Assembly: GCF_025024155.1 (NCBI RefSeq)
Contig: NW_026251737.1
Coordinates: forward strand, 310,001 to 374,000
DNA: 64,000 bases
Reading direction: 5' to 3'
Source: Gamsiella multidivaricata
Lineage: Eukaryota; Mortierellomycota; Mortierellomycetes; Mortierellales; Mortierellaceae
Numbering within the stretch: the first letter of the stretch is position 1; the number at the start of each line of letters is the position of its first letter. The notes under the pieces were generated by a model. That model ran no database searches and was not told the DNA's origin. It saw only the letters and a list, made by a program, of their open reading frames with translations. Below are positions 22,682 through 33,498 of the stretch, one piece after another. The position numbers were made by a program, and so were the translations under genes.

Positions 22682-24550
22682 ATGACGACCCCTATCGAGA
22701 TCCCTCAGTCAAGGATGCGGAGGTCCCATCCCAACAAGATCCACACCATCAACACGACCTCACACCTCTCAAAGTCCTCCCCCGCATTCTCATTTCTCAG
22801 TTCACCCCCACCAATGTCAGCACCCGTCTCTAACAGCCCCTTCAAAACCAACGTGGGCAGGAGCAGAAGTTCTAGTAGGAGCGGTGGTGTCGTCTTCAAC
22901 ACCCGCCCACGTGCAGCCTCGGAGGCCGCTCGCACAGCCATGGAGGCCATGATTCAGACTCGACTGGATATAATCACGAAACGACTTGATCGGTTCAACA
23001 CTCAATCCCAAGAGATTCAAATCCAGACTGAACAACTCGCCAAATCTTTTCAAGAAAAGGCCAAGCGGCTATACAAGGTCGAGGACCACCTCCTGCGAGT
23101 CCAAGGCAAGCCCGGTCTGTCAGAGGCATACCTCGAGGATGGTCCCCGGAGGAGGAGGCTGACCAACGATTTGGACGAGCTGAGCATGGGTGTCAGGACA
23201 CTGAGAAGGAAGTTCCAGGCTGCTAGCACCGCGGTATCCGCCATCAACTGGTTGAGCAACCTTAAAGACTCAGGGGAGCAGGGGTCTGCGCTAACGGATA
23301 AAAACACTGACCTGGCGGCAACAGATCATGGTCTAGAGAGCACGGCTCTCCATCCGTCCTCCTCACCCGCGCTAGGCGCCTTTGGCAAGAAGGAAGGTCA
23401 GGTGTTGCAGTACATTCTGACCGCCCAAGAACTCTTCTCGAACGACTCTTCATCAGAGGACGCAGCAGCACTCCCATCGTCAGGTCTGAATTCACCGCCT
23501 CTGACGCCCAGGGGCCCGCTCTTTGGATCTTCGCTCTTGTCCAAGGGTCTGGAGGACCATCATTACTCACACACTCATAAATCCCGACCACTGTCCATCA
23601 TCCCAGACCTCGAAGACCTTGCGGAATCCCTTGAACAGCTCTCGTCCGCCATTCAGGAGTCAACAAACACGGAGGCATCGTCCGTGCAGCACAATAATGT
23701 CCGGGATACAGATGAGGAGCCTCGACCAGAGTTCATGCAGGTCTTTTCACCACCTTCGCCTGCCTCCCCAACAACAAGAACAACAACAGGAATATCAACA
23801 ACAGCAACGACATCTGGACTGACTGAGCCGACCATGCAATGGCCTGCACGAGCAGAGACCGGAGGTGCATTTGCATTTAGTGAGCCCACCACAGGTACGG
23901 ATGCTGAAAAGGCTGCAGTGGCGCAAAGACGAGAGCAGCAGGAGCATGAGGAACAACACGAGCTAGCAGACACAAGCCGAAATCGACAGCAGACACAACA
24001 ACACCAACAACGGTCGGACAATAATGACGCGAATGAATCGGAGCAGCTCGACGCTGACACATCCAAGGAAGAGGCCAAGAACGGCACCAGCCTCCAAGAA
24101 GATCAGGCTGCTGCTACTGCTGCTCCAAAACATCCAGAACCGATCCTTTCGAGCTCCACAGCCGCAACGACAGAAATTCTTGATCAACAGCAGCGTTCAA
24201 TTCAGGACGGTCCCTCCTCGACCGAAAACGATGGCACGCCCGAGGACAAGACCGATGGGTGGGTCCAAGCTCTTTGGCGTCTGTTAGTCCGGGCCGAGTA
24301 CTTTCTACTGGGCACTGCAGTCTTGGGAGCAATGATGCCCGATAACCTGATTGCGCTCTGCGCAGGGTTCCTGTCCGCGACCATGTATGGGATCCTGGTG
24401 GTGCGCCATCGTCTGACGGCGAGCCCGGGCAAGGACGCGCCTCATCCGCCGAATGCGGCCTCTATCGCGGCAGGTCATAAGAAACGCGTTGCGGACGCTG
24501 TTGGTTCCAGATCTAAGGGCACAGCATCGACTCGACGGGCGAAGAATTGA
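22682..24550 (+). CDS. unrecognised coiled-coil membrane protein, 622 aa
   Basis: Single-exon gene with ATG after a long C/T-rich leader. I do not recognise the family. Residues 1-80 are basic, Ser/Pro-rich and disordered. Residues about 80-205 form a helical coiled-coil segment (ARTAMEAMIQTRLDIITKRL, then LRTLRRKFQAASTAVSAINW). Residues about 205-520 are acidic, Ser/Thr/Gln-rich and low complexity. Near the C-terminus WVQALWRLLVRAEYFLLGTA and ALCAGFLSATMYGILVV give one or two membrane spans (about residues 530-580), ending in a basic Lys/Arg tail. This resembles a tail-anchored or hairpin membrane protein with a cytosolic coiled coil. Possible locations are the nuclear envelope, ER or mitochondrial outer membrane; nothing here decides. 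Confidence 0.75.
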   Translation: MTTPIEIPQSRMRRSHPNKIHTINTTSHLSKSSPAFSFLSSPPPMSAPVSNSPFKTNVGRSRSSSRSGGVVFNTRPRAASEAARTAMEAMIQTRLDIITKRLDRFNTQSQEIQIQTEQLAKSFQEKAKRLYKVEDHLLRVQGKPGLSEAYLEDGPRRRRLTNDLDELSMGVRTLRRKFQAASTAVSAINWLSNLKDSGEQGSALTDKNTDLAATDHGLESTALHPSSSPALGAFGKKEGQVLQYILTAQELFSNDSSSEDAAALPSSGLNSPPLTPRGPLFGSSLLSKGLEDHHYSHTHKSRPLSIIPDLEDLAESLEQLSSAIQESTNTEASSVQHNNVRDTDEEPRPEFMQVFSPPSPASPTTRTTTGISTTATTSGLTEPTMQWPARAETGGAFAFSEPTTGTDAEKAAVAQRREQQEHEEQHELADTSRNRQQTQQHQQRSDNNDANESEQLDADTSKEEAKNGTSLQEDQAAATAAPKHPEPILSSSTAATTEILDQQQRSIQDGPSSTENDGTPEDKTDGWVQALWRLLVRAEYFLLGTAVLGAMMPDNLIALCAGFLSATMYGILVVRHRLTASPGKDAPHPPNAASIAAGHKKRVADAVGSRSKGTASTRRAKN

Positions 24551-24570
24551 GAGGCGACGGATGGATGGGT

Positions 24571-24611
24571 TGAATGAATGAATGAACGAACGAACGAACG
24601 GACGAGCGAAC
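24571..24611. repeat. GAAT/GAAC tetranucleotide repeat
   Basis: Imperfect tandem tetranucleotides (tgaa units shifting to cgaa) about 20 bases past the stop codon of gene 22682, inside its presumed 3' UTR. Confidence 0.8.
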
Positions 24612-24785
24612 AAGGGCAAAGATGGCCTTTATGACACACCCACACCCACACCCTCCCACACATATACATACGCACGCTACGCACACTTCCAGTTTTGAAT
24701 ATGTACAGCAACCCTTCTATAACGTATCTACGCCCTCTCCGATTCTCTGTCAACTCGACGGAATGACAAAAAGAATACTTTTTGT

Positions 24786-24801
24786 AATAAATGACTTTAT
24801 T
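24786..24801. terminator. face-to-face poly(A) signals of two convergent genes
   Basis: AATAAA on the + strand at 24786-24791 serves gene 22682. Only five bases on, TTTATT at 24796-24801 is AATAAA on the minus strand, 30 bases past the stop of the gene ending at 24831. Both lie in the 280-base gap between the two genes and are followed by T/A-rich runs. Confidence 0.65.
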
Positions 24802-24830
24802 TTTTTTTCTTTTCCATTTTTTTTTTTTTT

Positions 24831-26633
24831 TTATTCACCTCGGAAGAAGACAAGGTCCTCTCTAAGTGCTTCCAGCTCCCTCCTCAACACCCTAGATCGC
24901 TCTGCAGGATCCCTCAGGAGCCGACCCAGGTTCAACAGCCTCAGATTCGGCTCCATCGCCCACGCGGCCTCATTTAATCCATGCTGTCGTATCTCTTCTG
25001 ATGGCTGACGATCCCCCACAGAACCATCATCACCCGTCCTACACGGGGCGACCCTAGATCTTCTTGGTCTTTCTGAACCACCGACAGATCCCTGTGGACG
25101 CGACTGCCCCAAAGATCCCGGGTTCGAGACCAAGGACGATGATGGTGATGATAGTGATGATGATAATGTTGATGAGGGAAGGCTCGCGTTCGGGAGGTGA
25201 GTAGCTTTGATCTGATGCAGCAGATAGATCAGTCGCTGTTCCCGTAATGACAGTTGTGTGGTCAGGAGCTTTGTCCGTCGGGTCATGGTCCGTTGCAGCT
25301 GTGTCTGTTGTTCGATCTGCTGCAGGGTCCAGTAGGTCCTGAGGGCGGTGAAGAATTGGATCCCGGAGAGGAAGAGCGTTGGTGCAAGTGGGAGTATCTG
25401 GAGCGCGATGGAGGAGTCATGGGGCAAGGTTAAAGTGTTATTTAGGGATTGATGGTGGTGATGGTGGTGGTGGTGACTGTGGTACGTGCTGCAGAGTTGT
25501 TTCCAAGGCGCAGTCGGGAGAAGATAACGCGCCATAGTTGCTGTGCCTAATCTATGTGTGCGTATATGTATGTGGGGAGGATGGGGGGAAGCAAAATTCG
25601 GTTAATCTCAGTCATGAAAAACTGCACAGAAAAAAAAAAGAACTCAAAAAAATAAAATAAAGAGAGAGAAATGGACAGAGGTGTTGCGAGCGAACAACAC
25701 TTACAGAAGCGAAGCGAGCATGTTGCCCTTGAGAGTCCAAAAAGTACAGTCTTCACCCGCGGCCCTGACGTTCACTTGGGTCAACAATGTCTTTTGTAGA
25801 CTCTTTTCCTGAGATAGTCGTAGTTCTCTGCATGCCTTGATCCACAGTTCCGCTTGGTCTAATGAATGAAGGTTAATATACATGTATAAAAATAATAATA
25901 AAAAAGTTTAAGGATAAGCATCGACGAAAAGAACTGGTGGTAAGACAGGAATGAGCATGCTATGCCTAATGGACATACCGATAGATATCTCATTTCCCAC
26001 AGGACCCGGATTCTCAATGCTCGATCCCACTGGGGGTTGCTCTTGTTGTTGACTAGCTCCCTGCACTAAGGACATATGACCTTCTGTCGCCTGACAGCTC
26101 TCCAGATTTAGATTTGTCCCGTCCTGCTGCTGCTGCTGCTGCTGTAGTCCCTCGTCCCCCTTGCTCCATCCAATTGCTACACAATCCTGAGATAATGCTG
26201 CAGTCGTCATTCCTAATGATGCAGTCGTAGCATCTCTTCTCGTCCTTGTTCTTGTTCTTGTTCTTGTCCTTGCTGTCGTTGTTGCTGTTGTCGTTGTCGT
26301 TGCCGTTGTCCTCGTCTTTGCCCTGGAGAGAGAGCATCCTTGATGATTTCCCTGTCGATCCATGTTTGTTGCAGCAGGGGCCTCGGCGTTGCTGCTGCTA
26401 TTACTGCTGGTATGGAGAGTGCGGTCCAACAGGTTGATCAACTCTGAGAAAAGGGCCTTGTCCGAGAGGGACTGGATAAAGAGATCGAGCTGGGATTGTT
26501 CCGAGAGTACGGCGTGTTGGTTGCGTTCGCGTTCTGCGTGTGCAAGGCTTCTGTTGCACAGGTAGACGTGTGCGGCCGCGGTGAGGCCCAGGCCCAATGG
26601 GATAGTGGGGAACGAAGAGGAGAACGCGCTCAT
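24831..26633 (-). CDS. unrecognised membrane-associated protein, 509 aa
   Basis: Exons 26633-25979, 25858-25705 and 25551-24831, with phases matching across both introns (the last acceptor is the ATAG at 25552-25553). I do not recognise the family. The N-terminus MSAFSSSFPTIPLGLGLTAA starts a hydrophobic span, then a polar region with LDLFIQSLSDKALFSELINL. Residues about 95-215 are low complexity: Thr/Arg repeats (coded by TTCTTG-type hexamers on the + strand) and a Gln run. Exon 2 codes AELWIKACRELRLSQEKSLQ and GNMLASLLLG. Exon 3 has a His-run, a second hydrophobic stretch (SIALQILPLAPTLFLSGIQF), then a coiled coil (WTLQQIEQQTQLQRTMTRRT) and an amphipathic C-terminus (LRREL...ALREDLVFF). Two or three membrane contacts are likely; function unknown. 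Confidence 0.7.
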
Positions 26634-28566
26634 GGGATAGGTTAAAAAAGAATGGAACACCCAAAATGTGAAGGGAGGAAAAAAAATAAAGTAGACGAAG
26701 GGAAAAAAAAAAAGTGATGGTTGATGGATGAGTAGAGGAATGGGATTGGATGAGTTGTCGAGGGATGGAATGAACAAAAGGGAATGGGATGCGCCCTTTG
26801 TCTTATGGCTCCTTCCGTGGGACACTTCCTCTTTCTCTCCCATCCCATCCTCAATTGGAGTTTTTTTTTTTCGCACGCGTCTGCAAGTGTTCAGTCTAGG
26901 CAACAGAGGGCTGGTCCCCCTAGGTTTACTCGGGTGGTGTTGCATATACCCCACACTTTCGCCAGATGACTTCATCCGCTAATCCAGAACGAGGTCGCAC
27001 AAAGAGCATAAAAATGAACGCATTGGACAACCAGCGTCCCTTTGAGACCCATCCCAAGACAGGAGTAAGCAATAGAACATCATCATTATTCATTATTCAC
27101 TATTCATTATTCGGGAATGGAGCACTCCCTCCCTTTGGTCACTGCTTTTCACGCCACCAACTTTTCATTTTAGGGATGGACCCACCCCACTCCACTCGCA
27201 CGGACAATTTTTAAGGGTCAATTGAAGCTAGGGTCAATTGAAGCTGTCGATGGTCGATGAGGAATAAGCTGTCTTCCCCTCCGCCATTTTGCCTTTTGAT
27301 TGTGGCTCTCCACATCCCTACTCCTGGACATCACTTTCAGCCTCAACTGGATCATGTGGGGGGACGGATATGGAGAGGCACTTGGGTGTTTGTTTGTATT
27401 GCAACGGCTATATAGGGGCTGGACAGATAGAGAACTAATAGGCGGTCATTATGATGCTGGGATGGATGCAACAAGTAGAGTCAGCCCTACACAACCACCC
27501 TGTGTACATACATGTGTGTGTGTGTGTGCCTGGACTATGGGCATGCCTTCTCCTCGATTTGGGTTAATTGACCACGGAATTACCTGCCCAGGACATGTAT
27601 AAATAAGTGAGTGTAATAATGATGGACTAGATATTTTCCGATGGCTGTTCATGTCGGTTAAAATGCCATGGTGGTCTGACGCTGTGTAGAAAGCACGCTG
27701 CGAATAATATTGATGCCATGAACTCTTTTTTTTTTTTTTTTTCCTTTTTTTTGTTTAGTCTCATTATATGGACCCTTTTTTTCCTTTAAATGAGGATGGG
27801 CTGTTGTCTGGTAATGTTTCTGGAGAGACCACAGCCGATTGCTCTGTCAGTGAGGGGGGGGAGGGGATTTGAACCGACGTTATAGCCGCATTACGAAGGA
27901 ATGGCCGACTACCGCACTTTTGCTGTGGTGGATGGGGATGGCCCGGAAGTCGTTTGTTCCGCTGGAAGATCTGTCAGGATCTCCATCTTCCCCTGTGGCA
28001 GCATGTTGCTGTGTGCACACATATAAAGAACCATGTCAGTGCTTTGTCATCCTCCATACTTCCTTGTTTCTCTCTCTTTCCTCACCTCCTCCTCTTCGCC
28101 TCGCTTTCATAGCCCTCTGCTCCCCTCTCACCTCCTGGCCCCAGCATCTGCCCATTGCCCCGCTTGGCTCTGCTGGTTGCTGCTCTCCCACCTGGACTGC
28201 TGCACTCACTCGGCTCACATCACATCCAGCGCTCTCGCCCGCTAGATCTGATATATAAAAATACCTATTTCCACCGCTCTTTTCTGGATTTAACAATTTA
28301 AAAAAAAGAAAAAAAAGACAAAAAGGCGGTGTCTCTCATTATCGTCGTTGTCGTCGTCGTCGTCTAATCCGCCTCCGTCTACTGGCGTGCCACAACAGTC
28401 TGTCTCACAGAGGGTTTCTCCTTCTTCTCCTTTTATCTCTCCCACATCTCCCCCCCTCCCTCCTCTCTCTCCACCACACCTGGACCCCGCCGGACCTTTC
28501 TCCCTCCATCCTTCTATCCTGAACACCCCCCTCCTCCCCGAGATCCACCCAACACCATCCCCAGCC
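26634..28566. other. divergent intergenic region of 1.9 kb
   Basis: Holds the promoters of the membrane-protein gene (-) and the yapsin-like gene (+). Features seen: a T-rich run at about 27726-27742, a TG repeat at about 27514-27528, a tatataaa at 28252-28259 with a C/T-rich leader to 28566, and clustered short direct repeats (ggtcaattgaagct twice at about 27217-27244). A tRNA T-loop-like string at 27864 did not fold (see rejected). No gene is supported. Confidence 0.5.
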
Positions 28567-29925
28567 ATGGACTCCCTCCCGTGGCACTCCTCTCGGAAGA
28601 CTAGCACCAGCAGCAGCCTCCTCCTCCTCCTCCTCGTCCTCCACACCGTCCTCCTCTCCTCCTCATCCCCCACCGCACACGCTGCCTCCTATGAGGTCAT
28701 CGTCTCCAAACCCGTCCCCGCCGCCACCACCAGCGGAGCCTATAGTCACCTCTTCCAGTCCAAATACCTCGGCAACTCCATCGTTACCAATGCCAAGAAC
28801 CTCGGATACACAGGCACCATCATCCTCGGCAACCCTGCACAGTCCTTCCAGGTCGTCTTCGACACCGGCTCCGACATGATCGTCATCACCTCCGACCAGT
28901 GCCAGGGTACACACTGCAACGATATGCCACATTACACCTGCAACTCCTGTACAAAGACTCCTTATTCCTACAACATCACCTACGGTGACGGCACCTGGGG
29001 CGCTGGTCCAATCGTCGCGGACACGGTCGCCATCGGAGGACTCGTCATCCAGAACCAGCAAATCCTCGATGTCACCAAGAGCGCCCTCGACCTGTCCTCC
29101 TACGGAAAGGGTATCGCTGGTCTGGTCGGACTCATGCCCAGCTCCCCGGTCTTGCACTCTGTCCCACCACTCCAAACCATCTATCAGGCAAAACTCCTTG
29201 ACATGGACGTCTTCTCAGTCTACCTGAGTCCCTCCCTCAAGGCCAACCAGGGAGGCTCGTTCCTCTTTGGCGGTATCGACAGCACAAAGTACCAAGGATC
29301 GCTCAATTATGTACCCATCTCTACAGGATCCGGCACCAGCCAAGGAATGTGGTACATCGATGCGGATGCCGCCTACACAGGATCCGTAGTGGTCTCGGGG
29401 TACACCAAGTCGCCCTGGCTGTTCGACACCGGCACGTCCTTCATTGCCGTACCCACCTCATTCGCCCAAAACTTCCATGCCAACATCCCCGGAGCAGCGT
29501 ACTCGGCAGCGGATCAGCTCTACACGGTGCCCTGCAACGGCACAGCGACCTTTGGACTGTCCTTCAACGGCGTCAAGTATGAGGTACCCTATCTGGACTT
29601 TATTGCGAGTGGAGGCACAGGATCCTGTGTTTCGCTTGTCATGCCCCTGGGCAACTACGAGATGTTTATCCTCGGGGACCCCTTCCTGAGACAAGTCTAC
29701 GTCGTCTACGACTTTACTGCGGGCGCCACCAGAATCGGACTCGCACCCGTCAGCGCCACGAACACCTCCTTGGGTACCGAGGGCTTGTCCGGCAGCCCTG
29801 TTGCGGGCGGCTCCACCATCACCCCCTTGGTACCGAGCAGTGCGTTTAATGGAAAGGATGTGTCGTTCAGGACACTGGCAACGTCCATGGCCCTGGCCCT
29901 GGTTGCGATGATGCTGGTTGTATAG
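28567..29925 (+). CDS. GPI-anchored aspartic protease (yapsin-like)
   Basis: Pepsin-family endoprotease expected at the cell surface. Single exon, 452 aa. The N-terminus MDSLPWHSS is followed by a long Leu/Val/Ser hydrophobic core ending at AHAAS, a secretion signal. The catalytic aspartates are in VVFDTGSDMIV (Asp 99) and WLFDTGTSFIAV (Asp 287), with the flap Tyr in NITYGDGTW. Cysteine pairs appear in CQGTHCNDMPHYTCNSC and around CNGTATF and GSCVSL. The C-terminus is Ser/Thr/Gly-rich (about 400-430) and ends in ALALVAMMLVV, a hydrophobic tail typical of a GPI-attachment signal. Start: an upstream in-frame extension is open but lacks ATG, so the ATG before the signal peptide is used. AATAAA at 30015-30020. 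It differs from the Pep4-like gene at 17892 by its anchor and Cys-rich loop. Confidence 0.9.
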   Translation: MDSLPWHSSRKTSTSSSLLLLLLVLHTVLLSSSSPTAHAASYEVIVSKPVPAATTSGAYSHLFQSKYLGNSIVTNAKNLGYTGTIILGNPAQSFQVVFDTGSDMIVITSDQCQGTHCNDMPHYTCNSCTKTPYSYNITYGDGTWGAGPIVADTVAIGGLVIQNQQILDVTKSALDLSSYGKGIAGLVGLMPSSPVLHSVPPLQTIYQAKLLDMDVFSVYLSPSLKANQGGSFLFGGIDSTKYQGSLNYVPISTGSGTSQGMWYIDADAAYTGSVVVSGYTKSPWLFDTGTSFIAVPTSFAQNFHANIPGAAYSAADQLYTVPCNGTATFGLSFNGVKYEVPYLDFIASGGTGSCVSLVMPLGNYEMFILGDPFLRQVYVVYDFTAGATRIGLAPVSATNTSLGTEGLSGSPVAGGSTITPLVPSSAFNGKDVSFRTLATSMALALVAMMLVV

Positions 29926-31655
29926 CAAAGGCCATAAACTTGTAGTTTTTTTTTTTTTAATTATTTTTTCCCCTCACCTCCTCCCATTTTGCCATCTAAA
30001 CGCATTTATTTTAAAATAAAATTCCATGTATCATGACGAACCCCCCATGCCATGCGCCTTTTATTTACCCATGCGAAGAAGAGATGCATTACGCTTGTCG
30101 ATGACAGGTGGCGCCCCCTTCCCCCCCTTCATCTTATTTCTTTGGGTTAAACGTGGAACGTGCTACCTGTGTTAATCTCGTAGCGCAAGTTGCATTGCCC
30201 CATTCTCGTGTTCCAAACTGTCAAACTGTCTAATTATCTTCCTTGAGCCCCCTCTTCCTCCTCCTTCTCCTCCTGGATTAAATTCCCTCATTGGTCCTGC
30301 GGTGCTTTACTTGCATTCCTTTTGAAATAACGCCGAATAAATAATTGAGCTCTTTTTCTGCTGCTCCCCCAAACAGACACAACTTTTTTAATTCTTGAAG
30401 AAGGGAGGGGGGGACATCTGCTTAGCCTCTCTGTAGACTCCTTAAGACAACCACTCATCTGGCAGAGAGAAAGAGAGAGAGAAAGAGTCCAGCACCTTGT
30501 CTCCGCCGATGGCCCGCCTTGTCCCACTTTCCCAATTTAAACCCTGGTTTTACACACACACACACAGAGAGAGAGAGAAAGAGAGAGAGAGGGAGATTGA
30601 TGCATGACCATTATTCCCTATGAACCTGTTGGAGTTTTTTTTTTTTTTTTTTCTATAGTGCCTTTGACTCTTCATTGGCACATGTGTCAGCAAATTGTTC
30701 GCGCGACTGATACTGCTGCCGCTGCTTGCATTTTTTTTTTTTTTTACTTTGTTTTTTTATACTTTTGTTTTTGCACAAAATGAAACCTTCAGTGCCTTGT
30801 GGGCCTGACACCTGTAACATCCCACCAAGAGTCGACGTTGCAGGAACTGTGTGTGTGAGTGTGTGAGAGAGTGTCTGCATGTGTGTGAGTGTGTGTGTGA
30901 GGAGAGGGGGGAGGCCCAGAAGCTGATCGAACGGGGGTGGTGTGTGTGTATGTGTGTGTGCGCTTTTTCACAGGCCTGATGGAGTTCCAGACGCTTGCTG
31001 GAATAGTTTTTTCTTTGGATTACGAGTTTTTGTTTTGGTGGGATCGAAGTTTGATTCCCACTTTGGATTTGTCATCAAAACTGACTATCATCGACAGTGT
31101 GGCGAGGGGGAGTGATCAGACTACGGGCTTGAGGTTGCCTCAAGAGGGAAAGATGGCGCGCGCGTGTGTGTGTGTGTGGGACGTATGATTTTATTTTATG
31201 TTTTTTTTTTTTTTTTTTTTTTTTGACAAGCTCGACGCGTATTACTTGTTATCCGGACACGTCGAAAGAGGCGTTCTCCAAAAACGGGGTTCCCGTGAGT
31301 TTTTTTTATCAGTTCTCTTTGACTCTCTTTGGGGCGGAAAAAAATAAAGCTGCCACGGTGAATGTGAGTGGGAATGTGGCTAAGGATACGGATACGGATG
31401 CGGGTGCGGGTGCGGATGCGGAGTCGTGCATCGGAATATGCGCAGCTCTCTCGTGTTCGAAAGCCATGTGCGACCGGGATTTCGGCACGATGACGGATAT
31501 GGATAAACAAAAAACTTATCTGGAAGGACAGGGGAGGACAAAGCAACAAATGAAAAAAGCGTGAATGCGTTTAATGGGCGACGGAAGGTCTATGGTACAA
31601 AAAAAAGGTGACAATGTCCCTGAGAACCATTCTGGGAAGGGGAGAGAATCCCTAT
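29926..31655. other. repeat-rich intergenic region of 1.7 kb
   Basis: No gene. It holds the protease 3' UTR (AATAAA 30015-30020), a CA then GA microsatellite at 30551-30593, T runs at 30636-30652 and 31201-31224, TG-rich blocks at 30850-30960 and 31158-31178, and a hexamer series (ggatac/gggtgc) at about 31384-31420. The frames in it are readings of these repeats. Confidence 0.65.
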
Positions 31656-32576
31656 CTACTGGACTTCGGGGTTAACCCAGGTCATGACGCCCTCACTCGG
31701 ATGCTCCAGATCCACTTCCCAAGAGATCGGTTCCTCCTGTTTCTCCAGCCAATTCTCATCAAACAAAGCCGAGGGCAGGACCTCGAGCAGCCTACAATAC
31801 ACGCCCGGGATCTGAAGTGAGTATTCCCTCCAAAACGTCTTCTCGGTCCTTCCGAGCCCATGGAGTTCAAAGGACGGTAACCGATCGAGGTAACGAAAGA
31901 TCTGTCCGATGCCGACACCCTTCTTGACGACCAGATCGTGGATTTCTTGATCCTTGATCAGGACCTGAGACTTGGCGTTGCAGACGACTTTGTTGTTGCA
32001 GAGCAAGTTGACCTCGCGTTGGAACCTGGAGAGGATGGCAGGATCTTCATCTGGGGCGAGGGAGACGGGGGTGTTCTCGAGGATGGTGACGGAGACGGTC
32101 TTGTTGAAGTACGCGCTAGAAAAATAACAATAATGAAAATGGCGTGAGAGGATTTCGCCCGAACCGTGCGTAGGAAGGGAAAAGACGTAATGAAATAGAG
32201 GGGGGGGGGGGGGGTTCGTAAGTTAGTACAAGGCCCTGCTTCCTCCTCTCCCCTGTACGGATATTTGTTGGGTTGGGCGGCTAGCTCTGTTATAGTACCT
32301 GATCAGACGCTGGAGGTTCCCGTTGGCGGTCAGCAATATCCGTTCAGAGCCGGAGAAGCCGTCAGGCAGGGTCAAGGTCGTGTCCCTTGTTCACCACGGT
32401 GGCATAAAAAAGACAGGAAAACAGAGTTGTTGGATATGTTATTACACCGATCACAGGAAAGGAATTGAGGGAATACAAAAGCAACTGTACCTCCTGGACA
32501 TGATATCGCCAAAGTGGCCAGGAATCTTGACGATGGGAGGACTGGGAGATCGGGCGAACATGGCGGGTGGAGACAT
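31656..32576 (-). CDS. conserved-looking small protein, possible chorismate-lyase-like fold
   Basis: Exons 32576-32491, 32385-32299 and 32115-31656, all phases consistent, 210 aa. Opens with MSPPAMFARSPSPPIVKIPG; exon 2 codes RDTTLTLPDGFSGSERILLT. In exon 3, FQREVNLLCNNKVVCNAKSQ, then GVGIGQIFRYLDR and FWREYSLQIPGVYCRLLEVL follow the order of elements seen in chorismate-lyase-like proteins (UbiC/DUF98): an R-x-V-x-L strand, a cargo-loop A-x-S, a GIGQxx helix start, then R-x-Y and E-V-L-P. This is a similarity of pattern I read by eye, not a database match, and there is no evidence of enzyme activity. No signal peptide or membrane segment. The second intron carries a 15-base G run on the + strand at 32200-32214. 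Confidence 0.75.
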
Positions 32577-32752
32577 TGTGAATGAGTTGATTGAGGAGGT
32601 GTGGAATGAGAACTGAACTGATCTGATCTGATCTGGGGTGTATGTATGAAGCGTATGTCCGATTTTAAAAGGAGGGAAGGACGGAAGGGAGTCTGAGGGT
32701 GCAATGTATTTATGCAATGGGGTTAAAACAAGTGAAAGAGGAACAGGCGAGG

Positions 32753-32783
<31 letters not shown>

Positions 32784-33498
32784 GGTGGGAAAGCAGACCA
32801 TAAACAGATGTGCGGACGATGCGTTCAGACAGACGCACTTTCGCATTCCCTTCCAGGCAGCAAAAAAGATTCTTCTTACGATACTTACGATAGTTCCAAT
32901 AGTACTGCCGCATCCAAACAGCCGTGGAACTATGGGATGTTTATGAGAGCATGATGGGTAGGCGTCATTGCCCTAGGTTCAGCACGTTTTTCTTTTTTCT
33001 TTCTTTACAAAGAACAGTGTGGCCCGGAGTGTGCAACTGAACACGCTACAAAGCAAGTTTATCGTCCATCCAGGAACAGGCATCGTAACTGTAATTATTC
33101 CGAAACAAGCATGCGCGACCGATCACCGCAAGTGCACCTTTGTCCCTGCTACGCGCACAGGACCCCTCTTTGTAGCAGGCAGTGGGGGCGTGCTGTCTCG
33201 ATGCAAAGAGTGATGCGCCATGGGTCTATCGGGTCTATCGGGTCTATCGGGTCTATCGCAATTAGACGACGCACTGCACCGCGAAAATGCAGACGCGTGT
33301 GTGTGTGATACGAAGGGCGGACTGCATTTCGTGTCATGCCCATCCCATCCAGTCCTTGCTGGGCAAAAGGGGGAGGGGAACAAGCAACAACAATAGCTGA
33401 TCCCTTGTTTTCGCATCCATCCATCTACCCTTCCCTCCCTCCCATTCCTCCCATCCTGACATTCCAACAACGACAACACAACAAACAGCATATAACAA
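32577..33498. other. divergent promoter between gene 31656 (-) and VMA22 (+)
   Basis: No gene is supported. It contains a GA run at about 32753-32777, the nonamer repeat at 33223-33258, and a C/T-rich stretch at about 33418-33460 leading to VMA22. Confidence 0.55.
33223..33258. repeat. four perfect copies of a 9-bp unit
   Basis: The unit ggtctatcg repeats exactly four times in tandem, about 240 bases before the VMA22 start codon. It is not a standard microsatellite motif and has no mismatch between copies. Confidence 0.95.

Noticed and set aside
27840..27935. tRNA-like T-loop (ggatttgaacc on +, ggttcaaatcc on -) with neighbouring stems
   Set aside because: No clear A box, anticodon arm or paired acceptor stem could be folded around it on either strand, so the string is treated as chance.
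28663..29175. Minus-strand frame of 170 codons inside the yapsin-like gene
   Set aside because: Explained by GC-rich third positions of the protease on the other strand; no coding signal of its own.
31166..31564. 132-codon frame with DTDTDAGAGADAE repeats
   Set aside because: Runs through a T24 tract and a hexamer repeat; the repeats explain the open frame.
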